From Ryuthela nishihirai (Eukaryota > Arthropoda > Arachnida > Araneae > Heptathelidae): a stretch of DNA of 64,000 nt. The notes beneath the pieces were generated by a model, which saw only the letters and a list, made by a program, of their open reading frames with translations, made no database searches and had not been told where the DNA came from. The translations under genes were made by a program, and so were the position numbers. The DNA is taken from the NCBI GenBank assembly GCA_038380435.1, contig JAWZYU010000034.1, positions 44,392,901 through 44,456,900 of the forward strand, written 5' to 3'. Of this stretch, positions 32,340-44,454 are shown in pieces; within the stretch, counting starts at the first letter, position 1; every line of letters starts with the position of its first letter.

Positions 32340-32935
32340 ATCATCATTCTGTGTAATCTATATGAGAGCATCTGGATCATCATCATTCGATACAATCTCC
32401 ATAAGAGTGTTATGCATCTGGATCATCATTAGATACAATCTCCATAAGAGTGTTATGCATCTGGATCATCATTCGATACAATCTCCATAAGAGTGTTATG
32501 CATCTGGATCATCATTCGATACAATCTCCATAAGAGTGTTATGCATCTGGATCATCATTCGATACAAACTCCATAAGACTGTTATGCATCTGGATCATCA
32601 TTAGATACAATCTCCATAAGAGTATTATGCATCTGGATCATCATTCGATACAATCTCCATAAGACTGTTATGCATCTGGATCATCATTCGATACAATCTC
32701 CATAAGAGTGTTATGCATCTGGATCATCATTCGATACAATCTCCATAAGAGTGTTATGCATCTGGATCATCATTCGATACAATCTCCATAAGAGTGTTAT
32801 GCATCTGGATCGTCATTCGATACAATCTCCATAAGTGTGTTATGCATCTGGATCGTCATTCGATACAATCTCCATAAGTGTGTTATGCATCTGGATCGTC
32901 ATTTGAGACCAGCTAGATAAGCCCTATAAGCGTAC
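32340..32935 (+). repeat. 43-bp minisatellite, about 13 good copies
   Basis: Unit CATCTGGATCATCATTCGAT, then ACAATCTCCATAAGAGTGTT and ATG. Copies in the middle are nearly identical; both edges are diverged, the left edge grading into recognisable relics back to 32060. The last three copies share ATCGTCATT and AAGTGTGTT, a subfamily. Confidence 0.95.
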
Positions 32936-34519
32936 GTATTGCTATTTCAAACCAATGGAGTCATCATTTAGGTCATCAACTGAGGATTTGTTCGCTTCTG
33001 GATAGTGAAAAGGTTTCAGAAAGGCTATCGCACGAATATTTCTTTACAAAACTATCGTCGAATTTAATATAAAGCAGGAATATTTTTTTTTGGCTGATAG
33101 TGTGATAGTAGGCTTTGTTTTTCAGTCAAGAGGTTCAATTTTCTTTTCATCAAAGCTTTACCTCGTGGCAATGAATGACTAGCAAAATCCACCTTAGTCT
33201 TAAAGTTGGAGACGTATCATATTCCAATATGTACAATGAAGAAAATTTGAAAACTTCCCCTAAGAGCTGACGAGTTAGGACATTTTTCGTCATCTCATGA
33301 GACTTGGACCACCTGAGCATTGCATCGCTGTGGAGCAACGAAGTCGTGCCTAAAGGTAAAGACAAAAATATTTTCATTAACGATTGCGTTAATTGCTCTG
33401 TTTCTTCTTGAGTAATATCAGTTTTTTAAATTTAGAAAAGACAAAATTCTTCACATAAGAATTAGCAGATTAAGCCTGTTGAAAATGGGCTGGGATTTTT
33501 CTGGTTTGATTAAACTTGCAGTCAATGTTTAAGAAAATAAACTAACCTTTATTTTTTTTGGTTTTTATAAAATATTTCTCGACTTCTGTAATCTTCTAAA
33601 TTTAATATCACATTATCTTCACGCAAAGGTCATCTAATCACAATGTTTCGTGTAAATGCTCTCTGATTAGGGCTGATCTAGGAGGGGCAAGGGACCATGC
33701 CCCCCTTTCAGAATGTTAAAAAGAACAAAAAAATATTTAATTTATTTACATTTCATGCATTTTTGAAGAAAATTTTTGAAGACCTGTAAAAAGGAGAATA
33801 TTTGATATTTGATGAAATTTAGAGTTTCGTGATTGTACTAAAAGGTAAGAGATATAAGTGTACTAATACAGGAATGTAATAATTTGTCTTTACCTATTAA
33901 ACAAGTATTAGTTTACTTTTAAAATAATTAGCTGTCCTGAATGCGATTCGAATCCCGGTATCCCAGAAGCATGTCGGGAGACTTAGCCGCTGGACCATCA
34001 AGGGGTCTACAGGACGCTTTCCTGCGATACTTCATCACTGAATTTGCTAAATTTATGATTTACCACTTTTTAATAGAAAAAGCTGGTTAATAAAATATAA
34101 TGTACTAATTGAGCAGGGAAAGTGCAATACTCTTTCTATTACAGTGGAACTTCGAATTTCCGTCAAATTTCGCGAAAATCCAAAATTGCTGCTGATTTCC
34201 TGACTTTACATTACCCCAGGTCCATCTTTTGCGCAGAATATGTTTCGTAATTTATATTAAATAATATTTATCCATCTTTGTGGCAACAACTATTATTTTT
34301 ATTACCATCTTTGCCTTACTTTCAGTTTATTAACTAAACTGTGATTTAGACTCCAAACAAGTTTGAAAAATTCCTTGAAATCTAGTGTTAGTAATTTCAG
34401 GAGAAAGCCTTTATCGCTCAGCACAATACAGAAAGTGATCATCTCCCAAATCCATAAAGGAAAACGTTAGATTTCGAAAATTCGTAATATTCGGAAAGGC
34501 CAAAGTCTTGAGGACGATG
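32936..34519. other. Putative intron continued, with old tRNA-like and dispersed repeats
   Basis: 33660-33730 repeats the dispersed element seen at 2.05 kb. 33935-34015 holds a minus-strand tRNA-like block (GTCCAGCGGCTAAGTCTCCC and GGGATTCGAATCGC). No exon seen. Confidence 0.4.
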
Positions 34520-34520
34520 T

Positions 34521-34912
34521 GGCGGGGGTGGCTCAGTCGGTAGCGCGCCAGGCTCGTAATCTGCAGTTCCCAGGTTCGAGTCCCAGCTGGGTCAGCATTG
34601 AGATTTATCTCCGCAAAATTCCCCGCCCTGCCCACGGTCAGTAGGGGACAGCGATATGGGCTTGGATAAGGCCGCCGTCCATCGGATGGGACGTTAAGCC
34701 ATGGTTCCGTGTGCGGGAGAGCCATACCCTGTGCACGTTAAAGAACACGCTGGATGGCCTTGACGAGAGGCTACCATCTGTCTCCCAACAGCTGTTCCAG
34801 TGGGTCCCCTTCCCCAACCTTCTCTGAGCCTTAGGGGTCCTTGTGACCTGGCCATTTAGCCCATGGTGTGCAAAAAAGTGCCGCTCAGTAGTAAAACAAC
34901 CCAAACAACCCA
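34521..34912 (+). mobile_element. SINE-A, full length
   Basis: Head GGCGGGGGTGGCTCAGTCGG, B box GGTTCGAGTCCC, tail GTAAAACAACCCAAACAACC. Flanks are similar but not identical (TTGAGGACGATG and TTGACGAGGATG), a diverged target duplication. Confidence 0.9.
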
Positions 34913-35004
34913 ACTTGACGAGGATGGATTTTCGAAGTTACACTGCATTATGTATCATCATATATATATAATCAACTAATAATTACAACTTCTTGCTTTT
35001 TCAG

Positions 35005-35198
35005 ATTAGCTAAATAAGAAGGCAAAAAGAAGAGAAAAAGAAAGTTTAGCCTTTCTGGAAACAAATCTTCATGAATCGACGTTTTTCGAAAGAAATCCTT
35101 AATCATACTTTTACTCTCAGAAAGGGTGAACAAAAAATTAAACCGTGAGGTTTAAGCAATGTGAAGGACCGCAGAAAATACTTTAAAAAAAATCTGAA
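35005..35198 (+). other. 5' UTR part of the first coding exon
   Basis: Begins after a strong acceptor (TTGCTTTTTCAG, ending at 35004). An in-frame TAA at 35184-35186 lies just before the ATG at 35199, and no acceptor lies between them, which supports that ATG as the initiator. Confidence 0.6.
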
Positions 35199-36846
35199 AT
35201 GACAGAAAATTTAAATTGCCATAAACCTACGAACTCTGTGAGAAATTTCAATGGAAATAACTCTAATTTAAAATTAGATTTGGAAACATTGAAGCTGAAA
35301 TGTTTGGAAATGAAACTGATCGTTGTCATTGAACGACTACAAGAACAAAACCGAGCAACACCGAGTTTTGAGAGAAGAAACAGAGTGAAGAAACACTTCT
35401 GCAAACGATTCGGATGTCGTAGGAAAGAGGGTTTGAAGGATGAGGCCAAACCTTCTGAAATAGGCACCCTTAAAAGTGAATCGAAATACGACAAGTGTCA
35501 CTGGAAACAGGTGAAAAAATCAGGAAAACTTGTGAACACTGCCAATGTTGATAATGGGCTCAAAGATGCAGATAACAACATTACTAAAGATGCTAGTTCG
35601 AATGATCATGGGAAGCTCGGATGCAATCTAATGATTGTGGACGTTCGCGGAAATGCGTTAAATGAGTTCGAACGTTTCGACGAAGAAATGTCGATCATTA
35701 GTGATGGCGAAACAACAGAGGAAGAGACTACGTTGAATGATACTGAGTTCTGCATTCCCTTTCCTAAGACTCAACTTGAAGAGACGAATTTTCCAGATCT
35801 TGCGTACACAGAAATGAAACAGGAAGATCCTGAAATGCATGCCACTACTGAGAAATTATCCGATAGGGAATTGTGTTACGTGATTAAAAAAGAAAAAGAT
35901 GATTATGAAGACGATTATCGAACGCCGTCAGATACCGATGTGGATTATTTTTCAGATTCTCAAAAAGGATTTGACGAAGACATGTCAAAGTTGCTTTTAA
36001 CTAAAGAAGAAGATATTCCTAACTTTATTTCGAGTATTAAATGTGAGAAAGACAGTTTTGTGTTCGAAAGTTGTGGTTCAAATGCAGATGATAAAGATAG
36101 AGATTCCTGGGATGACATATTTCTTGCTAAAAATTCCAGGACATCACTTTTCCCTCTTAAATCGGCTACTCGAAAGCCGTTAAAAACCAATTCGTCGCTA
36201 ACACGTCACAGCGAAGAGAGAAAGAACAGATATTCATCTAAGAAAGTAATCTGCAAAAATAGTTGCCTGGAAGAAATCCGTAAGAGACCTTCAATTCAAA
36301 AAGAGACTTACAAGAGGAAACTTTCCTCAAACGATAATTCGGAAACTAAAGTGGCATCATATAAAAAGAGATCACATTGCAAAGAATCGACTTCTGGAAA
36401 AAATGCTGCTTCGTCGAAGAAGACATTGGGAAGACAAAGAAATGTTTCGAAAGGGAGTCGTTCATTAAAAGGACAAAAAGAGATTGAGCTTGCGAAGTCT
36501 CAAAATGTAGAATCAAAAGCGACAATGTCAAATAGCAGTTGTTTGCGAAAAAGCATCAAAAACAAAAACGTTAATTTATCGAAAATTAAACAACAACCAA
36601 TCGAAGATGAGATTGTTTCTAACAGCCCAAAACAGAACTTTGGTCAATATTTAAAAGAAAGGTTTGAAAGGATAAAAGACCACCTGGATAATTTTAGTGA
36701 AGGCATTCCGGAATTATCCGTTATACATTCACAACTTGAGGAGAATTCTTCGAAAGAGCATACCCTAGAAAAGCCCACAATAGCAGATAAATTATCAGAG
36801 GAACAGAGTATTCTGTATAAAACCAATTGTCATACTTCTAAGAGAG
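35199..36846 (+). CDS. MYND-finger protein, coding exon 1 (residues 1-549)
   Basis: First coding exon of the giant gene. It begins MTENLNCHKPTNSVRNF. A leucine-rich helix (about residues 25-51, LDLETLKLKCLEMKLIVVIE) is followed by a strongly basic stretch (about 59-80, with RRNRVKKHFCKRFGCRRK), a good nuclear-localisation candidate. Residues 150-320 are acidic (EEETTLNDTEF, KKEKDDYEDDYRTPSDTD); residues 330-500 are basic and serine-rich. The reading frame runs on for 23 codons into the intron, but CTAAGAGAG/GTAAGT at 36846 is a strong donor. It leaves one base over, and the acceptor at 42176-42177 supplies the missing two, giving GAG. No catalytic domain is recognised. Low complexity suggests a scaffold or chromatin role, which is inference. 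Confidence 0.75.
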
Positions 36847-36956
36847 GTAAGTGTAAAATGGAGAAAGTTAGGGACAAAAATTCAAATCACTCTTTCACTG
36901 ATAGAGTTAGGGGATGATAATATTTGCATTGGGTATACAGTGTCGGATGCTCTTCC
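36847..36956 (+). other. Start of intron after coding exon 1
   Basis: GTAAGT at 36847. The frame stays open to TAG-like termination at 36915-36917, so an intron-retaining transcript would end there. Confidence 0.6.
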
Positions 36957-37333
36957 CAATTGGGTTACCTCTGATCGACAGCTTTTTGCGCACAATGGGC
37001 TAAATGGCCAGGTCACAAGGACCCCTAAGGTTCAGAGAAGGTTGGGGGAGGGGACCCACTGGAACAGCTGTTGGGAGACGGTAGCCTCTCATTACAGCCA
37101 TCCAGTGCATTCTTTAACATGCACAGGTTATGGTTCTCCCGCACACGGAGCCACTGCTTTACGTGCCATCTGATGGATGGCCGCCTTTCCAAGCCCATCG
37201 GTGTCCCCTACTGACCGTGGGCCGGACTGAGAATTTTGCGGAGATAAATCTCAATGCTGACCCAACTGGGACTCGCACCTAGGAACTACAGATTACGAGT
37301 CTGGCGCGCTACCGATTGAGCCACCCCCGCCCC
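36957..37333 (-). mobile_element. SINE-A, full length, moderately diverged
   Basis: Head at the right (GGGGCGGGGGTGGCTCAATC on the minus strand). B box decayed to AGGTGCGAGTCCC. Tail at the left shortened to TGGGTTACCTCTGATCGACA. Confidence 0.88.
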
Positions 37334-37449
37334 TATATAAATTGTTAGAAAAATATTTGTGAGTCAATACAAAATAATAAATCATTAGAAAAGTTTTCTG
37401 GTGCCAAAAAAACAATGCAAGCGACTAGAAAATGTTTCGCTTGTCACAA

Positions 37450-37975
37450 GTTAATTTATATTGCATCTAATATACACTGAGATACCAATTAGGTTACACC
37501 TACCTACTAACGTATTGCGCCTCCTTTGGCCTTCAGAACAGTCCGATTCGTCAGGACATGGAACTGCAAAATGCTGAATACGTTGTGAAGGACGTTTCCG
37601 CATGATACTTTTGTACCATGAGGAAAGGATTGTGTCGCGTAGTTGCTGTAAACTGGAGAGCGGCACAGTCTCGTTGCAAACAGACTTGTGCTTCATTCCA
37701 AAGATCATCACTTCATTCAAAAGATGCGATAGGGTTTAGATCTGGGGATTGTGTAGCACAACGAAGCAAGGAAAACTCGCCGGCATGTTTCTGGAACCAC
37801 TCGGTGGCGATAGGTGGCTTCTGAGCAGGTGCATTATCATGCTGAACGTAGTGCCGTGATAAACTGTAGCCACGAAGGGATGAACCTGGTCAGCGATTTT
37901 TTTCAAATGTGCTGTGCTGAGTAGTGACGTGCCACCATGGGGACCCACCACACACAGTGCTTCCCCCTATGACGT
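37450..37975 (-). pseudogene. Tc1-like transposase C-terminal fragment
   Basis: Minus strand, with frame changes: HDNAPAQKPPIATEWFQKHA (second catalytic D with the usual DNAPxH-type box, H replaced by Q). Then CATQSPDLNPIA, the SPDLNPIE-type box with the last catalytic residue altered. A downstream region ends near NLIGISVY. N-terminal half absent. Confidence 0.7.
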
Positions 37976-39640
37976 CACAGACCATGCCCCTTATTAATAT
38001 TCATAATTAATAACTAATTAATATTTAATTAAAATTAATTAATATTTCATAATTAATCCTCTCTTTATTAAAAAAACTTCCTTCATCAAAAATTCCTACC
38101 CCTTTATTAAAAACTGGTGGCGCCATCTAGTGTATATCATGAGTACTATATGAAAAACCCTCAATTTTAGTCGTAATTTTTCCGACTTTTGACTCCCCCT
38201 CATTAAAAAAAAAACTCTGGCGCCATCTAGTGTATATCATGAGTACTATTTTACCCGTAATTATTCAGAATTTTTACACTCCCCCTCATTAAAAAAAACC
38301 TTATCAAAACTGCCCCCTGGTTGACCCACCTGTATTTTAAGCCCTCTCTCTAAAGACCCCCTGGTTGACCACCTGTATTTTAAGCTCCCTCTTTAAAGAC
38401 CCCCCTGGTTGACCTATATTTTTACGCCCCCCTGCCCTCTTTAAAGACACCCTGGTTGACTCACCTGTATTTTTTAAGCTCCCTGAATTTCCTAACACAT
38501 GAAAACACATGAAAAAGATTAACACATGAAAAAGATTTTTGGCGGTGCCATCTAGTGTATACTTTAGCAAGATTTTAACCAAAATTATTCCCAATTTTTG
38601 ACTCACCCTTATCAAAAGTTCCGCACCCCCTCTATTAAACTCCCTCTCACTGATCACATACTCCCGAATAAGTCCCTTGGTTTCTACTCTCATCAGAAAT
38701 TTAAAGTTCCACTAAACTTTCGGTGGCAACGTTCAGATCATCCCCTCTCAGAACGACTGATGCAATTCTTGAAAATAATTACCCATATTTTATGAATTCG
38801 ACCTTCATTAAGTCCTGTGACGTGCATTTCACAACAAGCGTTCGGTATCTCAACCCCGGATCACGCTTTACTGACGGATGGTTTTACAATCTGAAAAGTC
38901 CTGCAATATTAAAAAATATTATTCCAAACGGGGAATCACAAGAGGATCACGATTTACTGATGGATTCACCATCCCTTTGGCGGTCATCTTCGACAAACTC
39001 GTTAATCATCAAAAAGTCGCCCCATTCCTCCTTTCTTAAAAACCCTTCTTTAATTAAAACTCTTATCAAAAGTTCCGTCCCCCTCATTAACAGTTCCGCC
39101 CCCTTTTCGGACTATCCCGCAGTAACTGTCTTAAAAGACTGTCCCGCAGAAAATGAAATGAAAATATGCCATTGGGTAAAAATAAAAAAATAATAATAAA
39201 AGGAAAACGGCGAAAAAAATTTGATTTAAAAACAAATTATTCGTAATTATGAAAAATATTGAGGGGTAATATGGTCTGGTGACCTGTATGGGAGACATAA
39301 AAGACCCACTTTAGAACACGCAACAAGCGTTCGGTACCGCACCCGGACCACGTTTTATTGACAGATGAATCTAGGATCACGTTACCTGCCACGCTGTCGA
39401 CCCCCCCTTTGCTTCCGTATCAGACGCGATATCTTACAACATTAAAACCCGCTGGCGCTCTTGATCGTGGTTTTCGGACCCATCTCAAAATTTTTCTAAG
39501 TCCAGAGACGGTTCTGACTAAACCGCATTGTCACCCCCAATTCTACCCCCCCCCCCCCTTGTTTCAGGCCATCACACGAGATACGGTATGGAAACAATGT
39601 TTTGAAAATATCCTCTTATCAAAACATCCTATCTCCCCTT
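37976..39640. repeat. Unclassified repeat-rich tract
   Basis: TGGCGCCATCTAGTGTATAT, followed by CATGAGTACTAT, occurs at about 38118 and 38220, with a third shorter copy near 38545. CCCCTGGTTGACC(CA)CCTGTATTTTA(A)GC recurs four or five times between 38315 and 38480. ACAACAAGCGTTCGGTA occurs at 38832 and 39320 with GGATCACG(C/A)TTTACTGA neighbours. The open frame at 38723-39193 is made of such units. Origin not recognised. Confidence 0.55.
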
Positions 39641-42177
39641 TATGATAGGTCATCTATTTGTTTCAATGTACTCCGTCGGAAGAAGACAAGCCATTTTGAA
39701 ATTACGTGCCCCTAAACCTCCAAGAGTTGAGCTTCTCTTATTAAAATTAGTTTCCATGGGATTGAAGGATGTTGCCATCAGATATTTGTGTTCAGACATA
39801 TTCTGCACTTTCCCCGTCAGGACTTGTTTTGGAACGATAAAGTGGTTTTATGTTAAATTCTTATCTCTGTCATGTCTCAATTAATTACTCTCCGTAAATA
39901 TATCCATTACGCGACATGGTTTAAAACTTTTTATTCCTAATACTTATTACCGCTGTATCCTCAGTACATGATGCAAAATATTACTCGTTCCTAGGAAGTA
40001 ACGCTACGCAGTAACAATCGATAACAATTTCTTCCTCTGAAGAAAAATCAGATAATTGTTTGGGAGTAATCAGTTTTTAAAAAATCTACAATTCTAAACA
40101 CTCTTACTGTTTTAAAAATCGTCTTTTCCACCGTTTACCGGCGAACGTGTGCCTCATCACGCTGATGAAATTTTATTTCGCGTTGCGGCGTCAGTACGCG
40201 TGTGTTCGTTACGCTTTACAAGGTCAGTTGTTTTCATCCAGTAAAAAATAATTCTATAAAGAAACGCAGCAGAATGCTATAGAAAGTAAGAATGCTAAAA
40301 GTACGTTGCAGGTATCCTTGCGTTTCCGCTAGCGTTGCGTAAAAAAACTTTAGTTCCAACATGAACGTAGGTTAATGGAGTAGGGGATATTAGTTTTAAC
40401 AAATACTAAGCTACTATAAAAATAATACATAAGTCTCACTCGAACGTACCCTCTCAACATACCTGAGCTAATCCATCGAAATGAGAAAGCCTCTTCGATA
40501 ACATAAAAATCCGCCTAATTATGCTGTGTCATATATGTTCTGATCGGGCCTCAGGAAAAGAATTCTGTACTTATGTTACAAAAATCGATGTTTTCACGTA
40601 CATTTGAATATAGGGGACAGACCGAAAAATAATGTCTTTACAAACTAAGAGCGTGAAACATCCTTGCAATACCCTTCTAAAAATAGGCAAATTCTCTCCA
40701 TACACGCTCTTACTATCCTTGTCACGTGATCTACTGAAATGACAGAGACACACCACGCCAACGAGCTGTCCAATTGGTGACGTACAAAGGTCACGGGGTC
40801 ACTCGCTCACTGACCTAGGAAAGCAGATAAGTCGATCTGAAAACAGATAACTCGAAGCATGTCTAATTCCTTGTGAGCAGACTGCCAGCTCCGTGCTTTA
40901 TCTTCCCCAATGATCTTTTGAACACTAATGAATAAGTTAAATAATCACTGTTACACGTCGAAATGCTGCATTTTATCAGAACAGATCAACGAAAACTCCC
41001 TGTATGCTGCCTTCGGATCTTTTGGGGGTTAAGTACACAGCAGTTTATCGCGTGCAAAAACTCCAAGCTGTCAGCTGATTTTACAAGGTCCTCTTATACT
41101 GTTCATTACAATTAAAGAAACAGAAAATTGTTAATGTCATAAGAAATGCACATCAGCGAAAACTGTGAAAATGTTTTATTCATTTTGCCCGTAACGGCCT
41201 AGTTGGAGCAATGTTAATCATCTAATGAGTTCTGTTTGAATTCATTTCGTATTTTGTTCAACGACAGGTGAATCGGGAGGGGAATGGAAATTTAGAAATG
41301 AGCTCCCAGACACGTTGCACTTTCAAGAATTGATAAAATTTACTAATTTTACACAGATTTCACGTGCTATAACGTGGATTTTCTTAACATTAATGTTAAG
41401 AGAAAAAAAAAAGATTTGTTAACATTAATTTCTTCAAAGAATTCTTAATATTAATGTTAAGAAATCTTTGAAGTAGTACAGGTATTTTTTTGTTATAGGA
41501 TGAAAAAAACTTTTTTTTGAGTTTGCAATCTAAATTTAATATTAAATTTAATCTTAGTTTTAACTAGGATTTAAGCATTTTTATTGTCTATTGTATTTAT
41601 TTGTTTTAATATAAATGTATTTAATTGATATTTGAAACGTTGAATTAATCCCTTGAGACCCGAAATGTTGTTTATAGAAGAAAAAAATCTTAATTGTACA
41701 CTTTATTCGTGTGCGTTATTAGGTAAAAATCGTCTTAAAAGTTGCAATTCTGAATCTCTGAAAGCAATAAAAAGGGATATAAAAGATTTATAATTTATGC
41801 ACTTTGTCATTATAGACTCATCAAATGAATGACACCTGATAAACGTAGAGAAACAATTTTTGTGGTTCCCTGTGGATTATAGCAAAACAATTCTTGTTGT
41901 GTGTCAGGCACAACAGTTATATTCAATGTTATTGAATGCAATTTCTATTAGATCCATAGAGGGCACGAAATTCTAGTCCGCTCTTGTAAATACTGGGTTA
42001 CACTTTTCAAACGTTGCAAGACCACAGACACCATTCTTTGCTTTAAAAATATTCTAAAACTCAATGTCCATTGCAATGTACACAGAGTCTGAAGGAAGTA
42101 ACGTAAAGTGACTAATTATTTGTAAGGAATGTTTCTTATTCGGTGTGAATTTAATGCCGTTTCTTTTTGGTTTAAAG
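39641..42177. other. Intron sequence, mostly unique
   Basis: No exon recognised. At 41380-41475 there are two perfect palindromes built on CTTAACATTAATGTTAAG and CTTAATATTAATGTTAAG, separated by about 50 bp, with a CTTCAAAGA / TCTTTGAAG pair around the second. The acceptor TTCTTTTTGGTTTAAAG ends at 42177. Confidence 0.45.
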
Positions 42178-43670
42178 AGTTATCTGTGGAAAAAAAGAAA
42201 AAGGAAAGAGTGAAACGAAAACCAAGTACCAGTGATTGCGACACAAAAGCAAATTTCAGCAGACTGAAGAGAGATCTTCCGCGCTTCAATTGGTTGGAAG
42301 CGAAGATCTTGCAAGCGCATGCTACTTCGCTAGACCATGAGAGCGAAATGGATTGTGGGAAGAGTGGCAAAAACCCCGACGACGATAGGAAAACTAGGAA
42401 AAGTTCCGAAGATCGAAGCGAAACCGAAAAGGGCGAGAGAAATAATGTAAAATTCAAAAGGAGGGAAAGCATGGAAGGGACGGATAAAGTTTCCAAAAAA
42501 CAAAGTGGCAAAAATTGTGAGAATGGTGAAAAAATGGAAAACGCTGAGAAGAAAGGAAAAATGGACAGGAGATGGAAAGACGATGGAAATATCGATGAAG
42601 AAAAGGAGGAGAGGAAAGAGGAAGAGCAGAAGTTGCAGAAAGGTGAAAAAAAGGGTAAAAAAGAAAGTGGGAAGACACGTAAGGAGAAAAGATGCAGAGA
42701 TTTTGGAAAAGAACAAAAAGAGAAGAGCAAGAAAACTTTTGAGGAAGCTAAGAAACGGGAGAAGAAACAGAAAGGAAGAGAAAAAATGAGAGCAACTCAA
42801 AAAGATAAACGAGATGGGAAAACGGAAAAAATGAAAAAAGAGAAGAGCATAGAAAAAAATAAAGAAACTCAAAAAAAGAAGCTGGATGGGAAAACGGAAG
42901 AAAACCAGAAGGAGAGAAACAGAGAGAAAAATAAAACGACTCAGAAAGAGAAAGTGGATGGAAAAATAAAAGAAATGAAGAAGGAGAAAAGCAAAGAAAA
43001 CGTTAAAGAAAGTGAAAAAGGAGAACATGATGGGAAAACGGAGAATATTCAGAAAGAGAAAAGCGGAGAAAAAATTAAGGATAATGAGAAAGAGAAACAC
43101 GAGGAGAAAACAGAAGTGCAGAGAGAAAAAATGAGAGGAGAAATTAAGAATAATCTGAAGGAGAAACAGAATGGTAAAACAGAAGAAATGCAAAAAGAGA
43201 AAAGAGGAGAAGAGTCGGGATCAGAATTAAAGCATTCTGAAGTAGTTCGAAGTATAATTTCTGCTCTAGAGAAAACAATAAGCATTCACGAAAAAGAAGG
43301 GCTTGGGAATCAAATTTTTAAAGTATGCGAAACTGTAAAGAAAATCAGTGCTAATGAAAGCAAATATGATATGTTCATCCAAGAAACAAATCAGTGGAAA
43401 ACGACAGATTGTTTGAAGGTCCCATCGACTGAATTTAAAGATGTCACTGAAAATAAGATTCTATTGAAAGATGAAACGATCGATACTGTCAAAAATGTTC
43501 CATCATCCGAAATCGTTGAAGAGTCTTCGAAACTGTGTAAAACAACTGATGCTTTGCCTAAAGATGATGCGACTAATGCGTTGAGGGGAGAAATGAAGTT
43601 TGTACAGGCTTCGCAGATTTCTTCAAATGCATTACAAGCCGTTGCCAGTAATCCTCCCAGCCAGGAAAAA
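42178..43670 (+). CDS. MYND-finger protein, K/E-rich exon with 24-residue repeats
   Basis: The acceptor AG at 42176-42177 fits the phase left by coding exon 1. The donor GGAAAAA/GTAAGT at 43670 ends on a codon boundary. The product is extremely lysine- and glutamate-rich. From about 42770 to 43210 it is built of six units, marked by D-G-K-T-E followed by a QKEK core, starting near 42813, 42885, 42957, 43029, 43101 and 43170. Spacing is exactly 72 bp except the last (69), i.e. 24 residues per unit. Such charged repeats usually form a single long alpha-helix or coiled coil. The C-terminal third is less charged (EVVRSIISALEKTISIHEKE). An ATG at 42129 is upstream of the acceptor, so it is probably intronic. 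Confidence 0.72.
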
Positions 43671-44450
43671 GTAAGTTCAAGTTCATTACTTTTACAAAAT
43701 GTTTTCAACAAAAAAATTTGTATTTTAAAAAGGGTGTTTTAAAATAGTCATGCTCCCCTCCCCCTCTGGATAATATTAACAAACGAATTTGAGATTTTGA
43801 AGCTAACAGATATTTCACATATGCCGCAAGAGTATTTTCTTAGAAAGGATAACTAAAACAAGAATACCAGTCTCTTCAGTGGTATCCAAAAGTTAAGCAC
43901 AATTCACAAACTGTTAAATACCTTAGAAACAACGTAAATTATTAACATTACATCTTGTGTGGCAATGAAATAACAAGGTGGTAAGCCTCCTACAAATCAC
44001 CTGACAGGACACGTTTTGTCTAGGCGACTCGAAAAAGAAATCCGGGTGGCTATGAAAGCTGACTCTGTTTCTGTGTTGTTTTTAATATTGGGAGAGCGTT
44101 TCGTAACAACAGTATCGCACAGAGACATCACGTGAATGCTTTTACGCTTGATAGAGCAATCGGTAATGTTGCTAGGACTGATTAATATCATCCAATTAGT
44201 GCTTTCGGGACTTTGGAGATGGTTCCAACAGACAGGAGGTGAGGTGCGGTTCCGCAACAGCCTGCTTCTTGCAAAAAGATAAGCGAGATGGACTCTTGGA
44301 GATCTACCGACCCTCCGGGGTCAAGGTCGGCCCTTGTGGTTCGACCGTTTCTCCCCCATAGTGGGGAAGTACTAATGTTCTACTGAGTTACAGATATCCT
44401 GAGGCTATGCCAAAGGAAGTTTACTCCTAAAATGTTGAATGAAGAATGAC
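43671..44450. other. Intron, first part
   Basis: Strong donor GTAAGT at 43671; the frame stays open to TAA at 43740. No repeat recognised between 43760 and 44450. Confidence 0.45.
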
Positions 44451-44454
44451 AATT

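Noticed and set aside
34521..34595. tRNA gene with anticodon CGT
   Set aside because: Has A and B boxes, but the acceptor stem does not close, and the same head is attached to a 300-bp SINE body at many places.
38723..39193. 156-codon plus-strand frame
   Set aside because: Made of local repeats, without splice sites or recognisable domain; kept only as part of the unclassified repeat tract.
42129..42177. ATG at 42129 as the start of the K/E-rich protein
   Set aside because: A good acceptor at 42177 matches the phase of the preceding exon exactly; the upstream codons look intronic.
42116..43193. Large minus-strand frames opposite the K/E-rich exon
   Set aside because: Purine-rich coding strands give stop-free, Phe/Ser/Leu-rich antisense frames. 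The splice phases support the plus strand.
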